Source of the DNA: Ophioceras dolichostomum
Taxonomy: Eukaryota > Ascomycota > Sordariomycetes > Magnaporthales > Ophioceraceae
Direction: 5' to 3'
Length of the DNA: 63,167 nucleotides
Assembly (NCBI GenBank): GCA_003049485.1
Contig: PYST01000228.1
Coordinates: forward strand, 1-63,167
The notes below the pieces were generated by a model. It searched no databases. It was not told the DNA's origin and saw only the letters and a program-made list of their open reading frames with translations. Within the stretch, counting starts at the first letter, position 1. Every line of letters begins with the position of its first letter. Shown in pieces: positions 27,538 to 39,620 of the stretch. The position numbers and the translations under genes were made by a program.

Positions 27538-28999
27538 ATGGCCCCCGCGACAGCTGAGAGCGCCTCACCGATTGGCATCGCCAATCTCCCCAACCAGAGA
27601 CACAAGATCGTGGCTAAGCGCGGTGCTGCCTTCACTATTATGGTATGGACTAGCCCTGTGATTTCTGGGACTTTCTGTCAATGGAAGGCATTGCTGGGCA
27701 TGTTTTGTCGCTGACCGCATGCCTATTCGTTACTCGTGCCAAACAGGTCGCTGGCGAGTCGGGATTGGGCAAGACTACATTCATCAACACGCTCTTCTCG
27801 ACCACTATCAAGAACTACGCCGACCACAAGCGCCGGCATCAGAAGCAGGTCGACAAGACCGTCGAGATCGAGATCACCAAGGCCGAGCTGGAGGAGAAGT
27901 TCTTCAAGGGTAAGTCTGAGGCACCACGGCAATTGATCGGAAACTGTTGCGCTGTTGGGAACCTTGTGGTACGAAACACAGCATTGCCCATGCTCACAAT
28001 TACCGTCCGCCGCCGCTAGTTCGCCTGACTGTTATCGACACTCCGGGCTTCGGAGACTACGTCAACAACCGCGACTCGTGGATGCCCATCATCGAGTTCC
28101 TCGACGACCAGCATGAGTCCTACATGCTGCAGGAGCAGCAGCCGCGCCGCCAGGACAAGATCGATCTCCGTGTCCACGCCTGCCTCTACTTCATCCGCCC
28201 CACCGGCCACACCCTGAAGCCTCTCGACATCGAGGTCATGAAGCGCCTGTGCTCTAGGGTCAACCTGATCCCCGTCATCGCGAAGGCCGACACCCTGAGC
28301 CCTGCTGATCTTGCCAAATTCAAGGCCCGGGTAAGTTTTTATTTGCCAATGCTATCCTGCCAATGTTAAACCTTCCATATGTGTGTAGCTGCGACTAACA
28401 AAGCCCCCGCCCAATTCCAGATCCGAGCTGTCATTGAGGCCCAGAGCATCAAGATCTACCAGCCCCCAGTCGAGGAGGACGACGAGCCGGCGGCCCAGCA
28501 CGCCCGCAGCCTGATGCAGGCGATGCCCTTCGCTGTGATCGGGTCAGAGAAGGACGTGAAGACGGGCGACGGCCGCATCGTGAAGGGCCGCCAGTACTCG
28601 TGGGGTGTGGCCGAGGTCGAGAACGAGGACCACTGCGACTTCAAGAAGCTGCGGTCGATCCTGATCCGCACGCACATGCTGGACCTCATCCACACCACCG
28701 AGGAGCTGCACTACGAGGCGTACCGCGCGCAGCAGATGGAGACGCGTAAGTTCGGCGAGGCGAGGCCCCGCAAGCTGGACAACCCCAAGTTCAAGGAGGA
28801 GGAGGAGGCCCTGCGCAAGCGCTTCACGGAGCAGGTGAAGATCGAGGAGCAGCGGTTCCGGCAATGGGAGCAGAAGCTCATCGCGGAGCGCGACCGCCTC
28901 AACAAGGATCTCGAGCAGACCCATGCCCAGATCAAGCAGCTCGAGGGCGAACTCGAGTCTATGCAGGGCAGCGCCGCCCGCTCCCATGGCCGTCGTTAA
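27538..28999 (+). CDS. cdc12: Septin CDC12 (AspC-type)
   Basis: GTP-binding filament protein that builds septin rings at septation and branching sites. Exons 27538-27642, 27747-27909, 28020-28330 and 28421-28999 give 385 aa. The IGIANLPNQRHKIV start is typical of CDC12 rather than CDC3, CDC10 or CDC11. Nucleotide-binding motifs are the P-loop GESGLGKT (38-45), the G3 DTPGFGD (about 96-102) and the G4 AKAD (about 178-181). The septin-unique element includes GRQYSWGVAEVENEDHCDF. The C-terminus from about 310 is a charged coiled coil (RQWEQKLIAERDRLNKDLEQ). All four exon joins are in frame and reproduce uninterrupted septin sequence. It ends HGRR. Confidence 0.95.
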
Positions 29000-29886
29000 A
29001 TGACCTTGGAGGAAAGGAAAAAGACCACCAAATGCAATCAAAAATTATTTTGTCGATCGGTTCTGCCCCCTCCTTGCGTCCTCGCGTCGGTTTGGAAAAA
29101 CAAAACAAAACCCCCCCGGATCTTTTCTCTCCTTTCTCCCTCCTTCGCTCGGCCGGTCTACACACGCGCACACTGTCGAGCCAACCGACATTAATGGGTC
29201 GAATTTCCCTCAGTCCACGCGCCACACCATACTTGGGCCCTTATCATCCACATTTTGTCAGTTTTTGATTTCTGCCCTCTCGTCTCTTGCCCCTCTTCTA
29301 TCCCTTTTTGGTCGGGGAGAGTTGATAAGGATGAAGACAGGAAAAGAGATTGTTGGGGCAGAAGCATGGTTTTGAAGCAAATTCCACAGGAGGACTACGG
29401 ACGCCAGCTACACTAGTTCGCAGCGGACGTTTTTTGATGCGCGTTCTTTTTCTCTCCCCATTCCCCCTTTTCTCTTGTCTCGTTTCTCCTTCTTTCCATT
29501 ATTCTTTATTTTTTGGTGAATAAGGGACTTCCAATCCCTCACCTTAGCCGTCCGTTTTGGTTTTCTTCCGACTCTTCTCGACCCAGTAGTTTAGTTCATG
29601 ATGTAATTCAGCCTTTCTTTTATGATACCAGTATAATGGAGAAATGGCTGCTTGTTCCCGAGAACCTCTTTGAATGCTATATTTGCTCTAACTCCCGTCG
29701 TTACCTAGATACGTGGATATCAGTGCTCTGGGTCCCAGTGTATAGCCCCGGACCAAGCTACCACGGGGCAGAGTGACATGGACACTGCAGGGAAGCAACC
29801 CATAAAACAATAAAAATGATGGAAGTGTTGGCATTCCGTTCTCAAATGGTAGGGCCATCTAGGAGGCATAATTACAGTGCGTTTAT
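29000..29886. other. 3' region between CDC12 and the mitochondrial kinase gene
   Basis: Convergent non-coding DNA with T-rich runs (29440-29515) and A-rich polyadenylation-like sequence near 29805-29815 for the minus-strand gene. No gene supported. Confidence 0.45.
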
Positions 29887-31579
29887 TTACAAGGCGTCCA
29901 TGCTCGCCCGGGTGGTGAGTTGCTCATTCTTGTTCCCCAGCTTTGAGATCTGCAAAAACACGTCCACGCCATAGCCCTCCAAGCTATGCAGTTCTAAGCT
30001 GCCGGCCCAGTACTCGGCGTATACCCTGCTGAGAGGTAGACCGATGCCCAACCGCAGATTTGGGGGCCGGGACGACAATGACGATAGAGAACTTTTGTGG
30101 CCGCCCTGCCGGGTGGTCTGTTCTTCGTCCGAGGTTTCTTCTAGTGGAGGTTGTTGGTGCTGCCCGTCGTTCTCCACGCGAACTTCTTGTAGCGTGGCGG
30201 CTAGTTTGGGAACCCGTTCCAGATTCGCAAGGAGCCTTTCGCTGTGCGGGCCCTTGCTGAACGACCAGAGGTAGGGCAGCATGCCACGCGGGATGCCCCC
30301 ACCCTGGTCCGAGACCCTGATCATGACGTGCTGGGGCGACTCGCAGATGGTGACCTCTATAGGCGAGGGTTTCGTTTCTGGGTAGGTATTTTGTTGTTGT
30401 TGTGGAGAATGAGGCTGGTGAGATGGTGCTGGTGCTGCCATGCTCGCCTGCCGCTCGATCACGGCCTGGATGCTGTTGCGGAGCAGCTCGCCGATGATGT
30501 ACTCCAGGTGGCTTAGGATGAACGGGAAGCTGGCGGACAGGTGGCCGTCGATCTTGATGTCCGGGACGGGCACGTCGGGGCCGTAGGCCGACCGGGCGAG
30601 CTGCTGCACGGCGGTGCCGCAGCGCTCCACGACGTCGCGCGCGACGCACTTTACGAGGACGTTGCCCACGAACTCGGAGTCGTTGGCGGCGGAGTTGGGC
30701 GAGAAGCGAGACTCGCGGAAGCCTTCTGTGAGGGCTAGGTGCTGCTCCGCTATGACGCGGCGGGATATTCGCTGAGGGCGATTTCTTGATGAGCGGGAGT
30801 ACAAAACGGAGAATGAAGAGGAGGTTGCTTCACTAACAGATTGGAGGATTCTGTTCATAAACTTATTCAGCTCCTCCGGGTCCATGAGCCCGCTGGACTC
30901 CAGCACGCCCATGGCCAGCTTGGGGATGACGGTCAGGTGGGTCTTGAGCATCTGGCTGATGGTCTTGCAGAACGCGTCGTTGTCCTCTTGAGACTTGATC
31001 TCCTTGACCCTCCTGAAGGTGTCGAAAGCGTGCCAGTACATGTCGTAGACCTCGGCTATGTTCTTGTTAGACACAACGAGGTAGGGGAGCAGCTGCATGT
31101 CCCGTATCCTGTGCGAGAGCCGCGTGGGGAGCTCTGTCCGCACGTAGTTGGCCGAGCTGATCAGCCGTTGCTCGGTCAGAGACCGGCCGAAGAACATGAG
31201 CTGCCGGAGGCTGACGGGCCTCGCTTCTCTTGCAACCCATCTGTCGTTTTGTTTTGTATGTTTGGGTACGTTAGCCAATGCCCGTGTGTGTGTGCAGGTT
31301 ACGTGAGAGCATGCGCGAAGTTTGCGTAGTACGGAAAGAAACTCACTCGTCAAGGGCAGATAGCGGCCTCCATGACGGACCGCTGCTGATACTACTGCCG
31401 AGGCCGTGCGACGTCTGGCTGGTGGCCCATCGCCGCTGCCATCGCCCGGTGGATGCGGGAGGGGCCGTCGGGACGGAGCCGCTCGATGAAGCCGACGCTA
31501 TCGGCCGGCACGCGCAGCATCTTCTCATCAGTTGTCGCGGCGCCGTGGAAGTCTGCAGCGTGGTGCTAAGTGATGACAT
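29887..31579 (-). CDS. Mitochondrial pyruvate / branched-chain ketoacid dehydrogenase kinase
   Basis: GHKL-type mitochondrial Ser kinase that inactivates the E1 subunit of pyruvate or branched-chain 2-oxoacid dehydrogenase. Exons 31579-31347, 31240-30838 and 30771-29887 give 506 aa. The first ~75 residues are Arg/Ser-rich without acidic residues, as expected for a mitochondrial presequence. The family start REARPVSLRQLMFFGR and ANYVRTELPTRLSHRIRDMQ follow. ATP-site motifs are the N-box GELLRNSIQAV (about 304-313), G1 DQGGGI (about 366) and G2 GIGLPLS (about 454). Low-complexity inserts (Gln/Ser/Pro) sit between the N-box and G1 and between G1 and G2. The 66-nt intron 30837-30772 is in frame without a stop; removing it restores LQS|RISRRVIAEQHLAL. 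PDK and BCKDK types cannot be separated from sequence alone. Confidence 0.9.
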
Positions 31580-33503
31580 GCCAGTGTCGGAACGACCTTG
31601 GCAAGAATCCCTTACCCTAGTGGCACCACCATGAAAAGAAAAAGAGGCCGATTGACTGCAACTTCGACCCAGGATAGGAGAAAAGGGAAAGACAAAAAGA
31701 ATGAATGAAGAGGGGCCCGTCCCCGTCAGGACACTCTTGGTCCCCCACTATCACAAGTTTGGGGGGAATGACACGAGGGGCGCAAAGATGTGAGTCGTGA
31801 AGTGTGTGAGCTCACACCAGCCAGGTGGTATAAGTGAAGCGAAGCTCTGCTCCCGTCTCACGTCCACGAGTGCTGTGGGCTACAAAGAGCTACCCCACAA
31901 TCGGAATCACACCTGGCCAAGAACCTCCTCACTCCTCCATCTACGCAGCATTCAAGCTCTTGGCGTCGATGTGAGTCCTAGCTGGCCTGATCCTCTGGTT
32001 CGAGGGAAGCCGGAGTTTGAAGCAGATTGAGAAGGCTTAGCGTCCTTCTCCTGGGACTGGAGTAAGCTGGAGCCTCCATGAGGGGAAATGTGGCCTCCAT
32101 TCACGTGGATTCGACTTTCGAAGCCAGTCGGGGTGCGAAAATGCCGGCTCTCATTCCCGTCTCCCCAAAATAGACAAGGCTACATAGGCTCATCCTCACG
32201 CGGATCATCTCGAGTAGACTTAGAACAAGGCCATAGTATATCAATGATGGAAGCTAGCTGTATGCGATGTGTGCGTGATGTCCTTTGCTTGTTATCCTTT
32301 CCTGCATATGGGGCGCGTCAAGGAATGGAAAGGCAGCCCTGTCACAAGCTGCACGGTATTGGGTACCTACCCAGAGGTAGGTAATCAATATTTGAGATTT
32401 TTTTCCTGAATGGACAGACCAGACGTGCCTCACCAAGACGGGCAAAGAGGCTGAATTTATGAAAGCCATGGGCCAATTCAACGCCGCTCGAATACCGTGC
32501 CCTGCCCGCCTCATCCTGAAAATGTAAGGTCTCAGGCAGTCAGCAGTAGCAGTCCGTTGTTGTTGGTGCACGCCAGGCGGAACCTCACAGTTCGCAGGCT
32601 CCAGTCCTGCTGTCTCTCCACTGAACTGGGCGGAGGTGTTTTTCTCGCCCTGCTTCGTCAGCAGAGCGCAGAAACGTCATTGGAGGGGCAATGGGCAGGC
32701 AGGTAACTTACTTAGGGTCCTGTTACGGGATACAACGCAAGCAGCTCACCATGCGCTGGCACTGCACACAGTCAACCGTTACCAAAGTCGCTACCTGACG
32801 CATCCCACCCTTGAGTACTTCTTGATGGGGGGAGCCACAGTCCTATCCCCTCCCACTGCTCCCACTGACCAGTTCAATTCCGCTGCGCCTCCCCGTCCCG
32901 ACCGCCGCCTTGAAGCATTGCATTTGCAGAAGGTTAGGTCAATCAATGGTTGTGTCTGGCTGGCACTTGTGGTCCCCACGCACCAGTGACCGCACCACAC
33001 GCCGCGCTGCAACTGGAAACTGGGGCGAGGTTCAGCAATTCAGCAATTCGTGTGCTTTTCGCCAACCAAGAGAAATCCTCCACCTCACAACCCGTCGCCA
33101 GCCGTGAGCTGTAAACCGGCTGTCTTAGGAACCGGACCTTCTCTTCTAGCCCTCCTTGCAGAAGTCTTGGGAGCTTAAAGGTTTCTCTCTAGCCGATTTT
33201 ACCTGCATGCCATTTTGCTTAGAGGGTTGCTCCCTTTCTCCCGCCCGGGGCTTTCTTCCTCCCTAAAGGGGCCATCGACGTGTTGGGGTGTCTCCCCCCT
33301 CATCAGCGCCGGCACACGACTACTATTGCTACCTTGTTCCCACCTGCCTGGGACACCAAAAGCCTTGCCTCGACACAGCTCGACCAGCCTTGTCGCCCTT
33401 CGCCCTCGCCCTCGCCCATCCCGCCGTTTCGATACCTGCCGTCTTTGCGCATTTCTAGAAGCACAACGACCCGAGCTACTAGTTACTTTCTCGGGTTGGA
33501 ATC
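31580..33503. other. Divergent promoter region, about 1.9 kb
   Basis: Non-coding DNA between the mitochondrial kinase gene (-) and UBP15 (+). The last ~300 bp are C/T-rich (CCCTTCGCCCTCGCC and similar), consistent with the UBP15 leader. No motif-bearing frame seen. Confidence 0.45.
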
Positions 33504-36500
33504 ATGGTGAGTGACCGCTTTGCTGCCTTGGACGCGGCGCGACCTCGACACGGATGTGCCAGATTGTCACCGTGCCTGCGATCTTTTTTCCCTCTTTTTA
33601 TTCATGTTCACCTCAACCTTTTCTTGACTCGCTGGCGCATGCTCTTGGAGCTGTATGGAAGTGCCGTCCTTGTGCCTGGGCTCTTTTACGGTCCAAAATT
33701 TCATCATCGCCTGACTGCAGCCCTCGAGGTGCAGTTCGTCAGAGATGCTGAAGGGACATATGCAGACTTTGCTCCCCTTTATTGCCGCCTTGCCTTGCAT
33801 CAGCTTCCACTAACATTTTACCGCCCTCACTAGAATCAAACACCTGACTCCCCCGGCGCCATGATGGTGGACACCGTTGACGGCACCCACGTTGTCGAGA
33901 CAAACGGCACGTTGGAGGGGGATAGCGTCGCAGAGATCATACCCGATACCCTCGCCGAGGATGCCGACCAGCCTGCGCCGGTGTTGCCCTTAGCAGACGA
34001 CTGTGCGTGTGCCACCCCCCTGACGATAGTCGCCGATTCATCGGCCGGTCCGCCTGCTTGGAAATGCGTTAACTAACGGAAGATGTCACTGGCGGACAGA
34101 TGAGGCTATGAAAGAGCTCGTGCTGGTCCCCTTGGCCGAGCAACCCCGCGTACTGGAAGATGCCTACCACACGTGGAGGGTAGAGAACTGGAGGAGTCTA
34201 ACGAAGAAGGAACACGGTCCGATCTTCGAAGCCGGTGGCTTTCCATGGTACGAGTCCACACTGAGCTGCTGAGCTGAGAAAGCGCCGCCTCTCAGGCACC
34301 GCCCTCTGCTCCGGACCTTGACTCAGATCACTGACGCTGGACTTCGTCATACAGGCGCACCCTTCTCTTCCCTGCCGGCAACAACACCAACCATGTATCC
34401 ATCTACCTCGAGCATGGATTCGAACCGAACGATGTTCCGGACGACTGGAGTTGCTGTGTGCAGTTTTCCTTGGTGTTGTGGAACCGCAACGATCCAACAA
34501 TCTATGCGCACCACACGGCGCACCATCGCTTCACCAAGGAAGAGGGTGACTGGGGCTTTACTAGATTCCTCGAGTTACAGAAGATGTTCAACGTCCCCTA
34601 CGAGGATGCTTCTCGCCCCATGGTGGAAAATGACGAGGCCAACATCACGGCCTACGTCAGGATTGTGGAGGACGAGACTGGCGTCCTATGGCACAACTTC
34701 ACCAACTACGACTCTAAGAAGGAGACGGGCTACGTGGGTCTGAAGAACCAGGGCGCCACATGCTACCTGAACTCGCTGCTGCAGTCGCTCTACTTCACCA
34801 ATGCCTTCCGGAAGGCCATCTACCAGATTCCCACACAACAAGATGAAAGCATGACGAACAGCGCATACACCCTCCAGCGGCTGTTCTACCAACTGCAGAC
34901 GTCCACCTCAGCCGTGGGCACCATGGAGCTCACCAAGTCGTTTGGGTGGGAGACGCGTCACATATTCGAGCAGCAGGATGTCCAAGAGCTCTCGCGCAAG
35001 CTCATGGAGCGCATGGAGGAGAAGATGAAGGGCACCGACGCCGAGAACGTCCTTCCACAACTGTTTTGCGGCAAGATCAAGACCTACATCTCTTGCATCC
35101 ACGTCGAGTACGAGTCAAGCCGGATGGAGGACTTCTGGGACGTGCAACTCAACGTCAGCAAGATGGGCAACCTGCTCAACAGCTTCAAGGACTACATCTC
35201 GGTCGAGAAGATGGATGGCGAGAACAAATACTTCGCCGGTGACGAGCACAAGCTGCAGGAAGCCAACAAGGGCGTCATCTTCATGAGCTTCCCGGACGTG
35301 CTACATCTACAGCTGAAACGCTTCGAGTATGACTTCAACAAAGATGCCATGACCAAGGTCAACGACCGCTACGAGTTCCCAGAGGTCTTCGATGCTGCGC
35401 CATATCTGTCAGAAGATGCGGACAAGTTAGAACCCTGGACGTACCAGCTTCACGGCGTGTTGGTGCATAGTGGCGACCTTAACGCGGGCCACTACTACGC
35501 GTTTCTGAAGCCCAACAAGGACGGTTGGTTCTACAAGTACGACGACGACAAGGTGACCAAGGCCACCATGAGGGAGGTGCTCGAAGACAACTTCGGCGGC
35601 CCCTACCCATTCAGCGGCGTCCGAGGTGGCGCGCAGAAGAAAATCCTGATGCGGCCTAACAGCGCATACATGCTGGTGTACATCAGGCAGTCGCGCGTCG
35701 AGAAGATCCTGACACCGGTCACCGAGGCCGACACGCCACCGCATCTCCAAACCAGGTTTGAGGAGGAAGCGGCAGCGCGCGAGGCCAAGCGCCGGGAGCG
35801 CGAAGAGCAGCACCTGTACCGGTGGGTAAAAGCTGTGACCACGGAGACCTTCCGGCACCACGGTGGGTTCGACCTCGTCAGCTTCGACGCTGTGCCCAAC
35901 CAGAACGGGGAGCCAGACCCCGCGGCGCCGCGCATGTACAAGCTCCTGCGCACCGCCACTATGGCTGAGGTCACGGCCACCATCGCGAAGGACCTCGGGT
36001 ACGAGCCTGAGAGGGTGCGGCTTTGGATCATGGTCAACCGGCAAAACAAGACGATTCGCCCCGACCAGCCCATCATGGAACTCGTCCCGTCGTTGGAAGA
36101 GACATACAGCAGAGCAGCTTCTCATAGGGACGAGGCTCTCCGTGTGTGGGTCGAGATCGCAGACGACGCCACCGACAAGGGCGAAGTGGGCCGGGCCGGC
36201 GAAGTGGTCTGGCCAACATACCAGTCCCATTCTCCGAACGGAGTCATCGTCAAGAACGACCTGATCCTCCTCTTCCTCAAGCATTTCGATGTCGAAGCCC
36301 AGACTCTCCGCGGACTCGGCCATGTCTACATCAGTAAGGAGAAGAAGATCGATGATCTGGTGCCGTTGGTCTTGAAGAAGCTGAATCTCGGGGAGAAGCC
36401 GCCTGCTGACGAGAAGTTGATGCTTTGGGAGGTGAGTACCTAGTCAGATGGAGAGCGGATGACGGAGTTGATTCTTTTAACCCCCCCCCCCCCCTTTGCA

Positions 36501-38173
36501 TGCATTCTCAGACTGACAATGGCGTTTGCTGTGCAGGAAATCAAACCCGGCATGATTGAGGGTCTGAAGGGAAAGCAATCGCTAAAAGCAGCCGAGCTTC
36601 AAGATGGCGATATCGTGTGCGTCCAGCGTAAGCGGGATACTGGAACACCGAACTTCTTGGAAAAGAGGCTGGGAGGTGGTGCGGATGCTAGGGTACAAGC
36701 CTTCGACGAAGCGTGAGTGTTACCAACTGATCTCCCTGCTCGCTCGCCTTTCTCCATCAAAGACACATGAGGCGTCTCATCAAGCCCGTAATCCTTAGCT
36801 CATCCTTACCTCCGTCGCTGACCTCGCGAAACTCAAAATTCAGGTCTCGGAAGTCGGACAATTTCGAAGACGCGAAGGAGTACTACGAATTCCTGGTCAA
36901 CAGGAAGACGGTGTGGTTCCACGCGCACCCGACGCGCTGCGACCAGAATGACTACCCACACTTCGAGCTCGTGCTGAACTCCAAGATGACGTACGATCAG
37001 CTGGCCGAGAAGGCCGGCGTCCATCTGCAGGTCCCCGGCACGCACCTCCGGTTCTGGACGGTGCACGGTACTACGGGCAACCCTAGGACGGCGGTTAAGC
37101 GCGGGCCCTCCCAGCTGGTCAGCACGATCCTGAACCCGACCGGCTACGGGCAGCTCAACACCACCACGCAACGGCAGGACGCGCTGTACTTCGAGGTCCT
37201 GGATATGAGCCTCACGGAACTGGACACCAAGAAGAGCGTCAAGGTCACATGGCTGAGTGAGGGTGTGACGAAGGAGGTGAGTTTGGCATGGGTCCTTGTT
37301 TCCAATTTCCTCCTCCACGGTCTCCCACCACGACTGTGGAAATCATAGACTCTTGGTATTCTTCCGTGAGAGCTAGCTGACAACGAGACAATTTCTCTTT
37401 TTTAAGGAGCACTACGATCTCCTCGTCCCTAAGAACGGTGTCGTCGAGGACCTCATCGAGGTGCTGATCAAGAAGGCCAAGATCCAGAGCGAAAAGGAGG
37501 GGGGTATGATCCGGGTCTTCGAGATCAACAACCACAAGTTCCAACGCGAGCTGCCCCGCGACTACTCGGTCCTCAGCCTGAACGACTACCTCACCATCGT
37601 GGCCGAGCGCGTGCCCGAGGAGGAGCTCAACGTCGAGAGGCCCCAGTTCGTGCTAGCGTTCCACTTCCAGAACGAGCCGAACAGGCTTCACGGGATACCT
37701 TTCAAGTTCCTGATCATCGAGGTACGTTGTTTTCCTCTTAGTCCAGTTCATTTTCGTTCATATGAGGAGAGAATAAATGTGTTGCTAACTAACATGCTTA
37801 CTCGATATAGGGCGAGCTGTTCTCGGAAACTAAGAAGAGGCTTGAGAAGCGGACGGGGATCCGCGGCAAGAACTTCGAGAAGATCAAGTTCGCGGTTGTG
37901 CGGCGGTCACAAGTCTCGCGGCCGCAGTACTTGGTTGATGGTGAGTCTTTTCGTTACTACTCTTCTCTGTTCATCTCACACAGCTGGGTGTGAGGTCGTG
38001 TCTTGTGAGGCGATTGGTGTGTGCGCAGGCAGGGCAGTCGCTAACCCGTGGTTTGTTTGGCAGACGATATCCTGTGGGAGCTTGCGGTGTCCGAAGACGA
38101 GTTCCTCGGACTGGACCACCCTGATAGATCGAGGTCCTTGCGGAACGGTGTTGGGGATCTGTTCCTCCGCTAG
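33504..38173 (+). CDS. ubp15: Ubiquitin carboxyl-terminal hydrolase UBP15 / USP7 (HAUSP) type
   Basis: Cysteine deubiquitinase. Nine exons: 33504-33506, 33834-34002, 34100-34247, 34355-36431, 36537-36712, 36844-37276, 37407-37721, 37811-37940 and 38064-38173, giving 1186 aa. A MATH/TRAF domain (about 70-200; YHTWRVENWRSL, LEHGFEPNDV) precedes the USP domain (about 230-540). The Cys box NQGATCYLNSLLQSLY has the nucleophile near Cys243, and the His box HSGDLNAGHYYAF has His near 486. The C-terminal half holds the USP7-type ubiquitin-like modules (FKYEVVP-like LWEVST region, EDLIEVLIKKAKIQ, GIRGKNFEKIKFAVV) and ends DRSRSLRNGVGDLFLR, a conserved tail. The first exon is only the ATG; this is required because ATG|GTGAGT...TAG|AATCAAACACC gives the family-like N-terminus MNQTPDSPGAMMV. 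Confidence 0.94.
36481..36494. repeat. C14 homopolymer inside a UBP15 intron
   Basis: Fourteen consecutive C residues in the intron 36432-36536, upstream of a normal GTGCAG acceptor. It does not affect the coding frame. Confidence 0.9.
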
Positions 38174-38919
38174 AGAGTGCTACTGCAAACTTGCGACTGC
38201 GCGCACATGGAAAAGGCGAAGGGGCTCCTCGCTCTCGTGCAATTCTTTTCTTTCAAGGTTTTTTTTTATTAGACGCGCACGCAACTCTTCTTTTCTCAGT
38301 CGGCCTGCCTGCCTCCTGCCAGCTTGAGTATCGCGACTGTTCCATGTGCAGCCATCCGTTCTTTTTATTATTCACTTTCTCTCTTGTTCATCTTGGCTGT
38401 TTCTCATTCATATGCCGCCCAGCTTAACATTTTGCCCCGTTCGTTTTTATGTGCTTCGGCTCAGGGTTTTTTTCTCTACTTGCTTTTCTTGGCTGCTCAT
38501 TCTCATCTGCCTCAGCTTTACTACATTGTCACACCGCTCTGTGGGTGGGAAGGCCGGTTTCTTTTCGGACCCCCCTTTAACAGATATCCCACGTTATGAC
38601 TGGCTGGTCGGCGAACGAACCTGCGATCCATCATCAGCTTTAATCATCGTCGAATCTCTATCTAGAGTGTGTGCTCTGTGGCGGGACGAGATCGAAGGCT
38701 GTTGCACAACTTCCTTCCTGCCCTCTTCCTACTACATCTCACGCTGTTCAGTGCGCGTACGCAGTCGGTCAGGCCGCCACTCTTTCGTTTTCAACTTTTT
38801 TTTCGTTTCGGTGTTTTCATTCTTGTGCAGGATTTTACATCGGGTATTTCCCTCCGGCGTGGCGTCTCTTCCTTGGGACGGACATCGGCAGGAGCTGGGG
38901 CACAACACACACACGCACA

Positions 38920-38970
<51 letters not shown>

Positions 38971-39620
38971 GCACACACACGCACAGAACACTAGGTAGGC
39001 ACCTAGATAGGGAGGTAGGGAGGTATCTAGGTGTAGGTATACATATCATCGGAGGGAATAAAACAAAAGCTGCAAAATTAGGGAGGGACTGGGTATTGTT
39101 GGAGGCATCAGCATGTGTATTGCTTGCCTCAGGCGAGGGGGATGATGCAAACGACGACGTCAGATACACTTCATTCACTCATTGCGTTTCTCTGTTTTGG
39201 CCTTTTTCTTTCCTTCTCGGACTCCTGTCCTCTCTGCTCCGTTTGTTCCTGTTTGATTAGGGACAGTAGGGTGTAGACAGAACTGGCAGAGTCTGAATTC
39301 ATTTGTTCCATCTCTTGATAACACTTATACTTTGCTTTGATAATTATCCCTTCGATACGGATAAGTGCGTTATGAAATCGCTTAATGTCCTGGCTCGCCA
39401 AGCCAACACCATAGTGGGGTGGAGACGGGGCCGCCGATTAGACCCGATAACTTGGGATGGCCAGGCGGTCGCAGATGGCAGAAATAATTTTGATCGCATG
39501 CTTGCTATCCCCCGAAAGCCGCTCTCGTCACTCTTTCTTGCGACAGAGTTTATTGGAATAAGTCGGTTATACATTTGTTGACGCCTCTACCTCGACTTTC
39601 CATTACCCTCCTCCCATATC
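38174..39620. other. Intergenic region with CA repeat
   Basis: 3' region of UBP15 and promoter of TIM22. It contains T-rich stretches, the CA microsatellite at 38905-38984, and immediately after it a cluster of ACCTAG/AGGTA repeats (38991-39040). An open frame through 38346-39260 is low complexity and not supported as coding. Confidence 0.45.
38905..38984. repeat. (AC)n microsatellite, about 80 nt with few interruptions
   Basis: AC repeat broken by single GC, AT and TC dinucleotides, in the UBP15-TIM22 intergenic region. Confidence 0.95.

Noticed and set aside
38346..39260. 304-aa plus-strand frame containing His-Thr repeats
   Set aside because: Arises from the CA microsatellite and T-rich flanks between UBP15 and TIM22.
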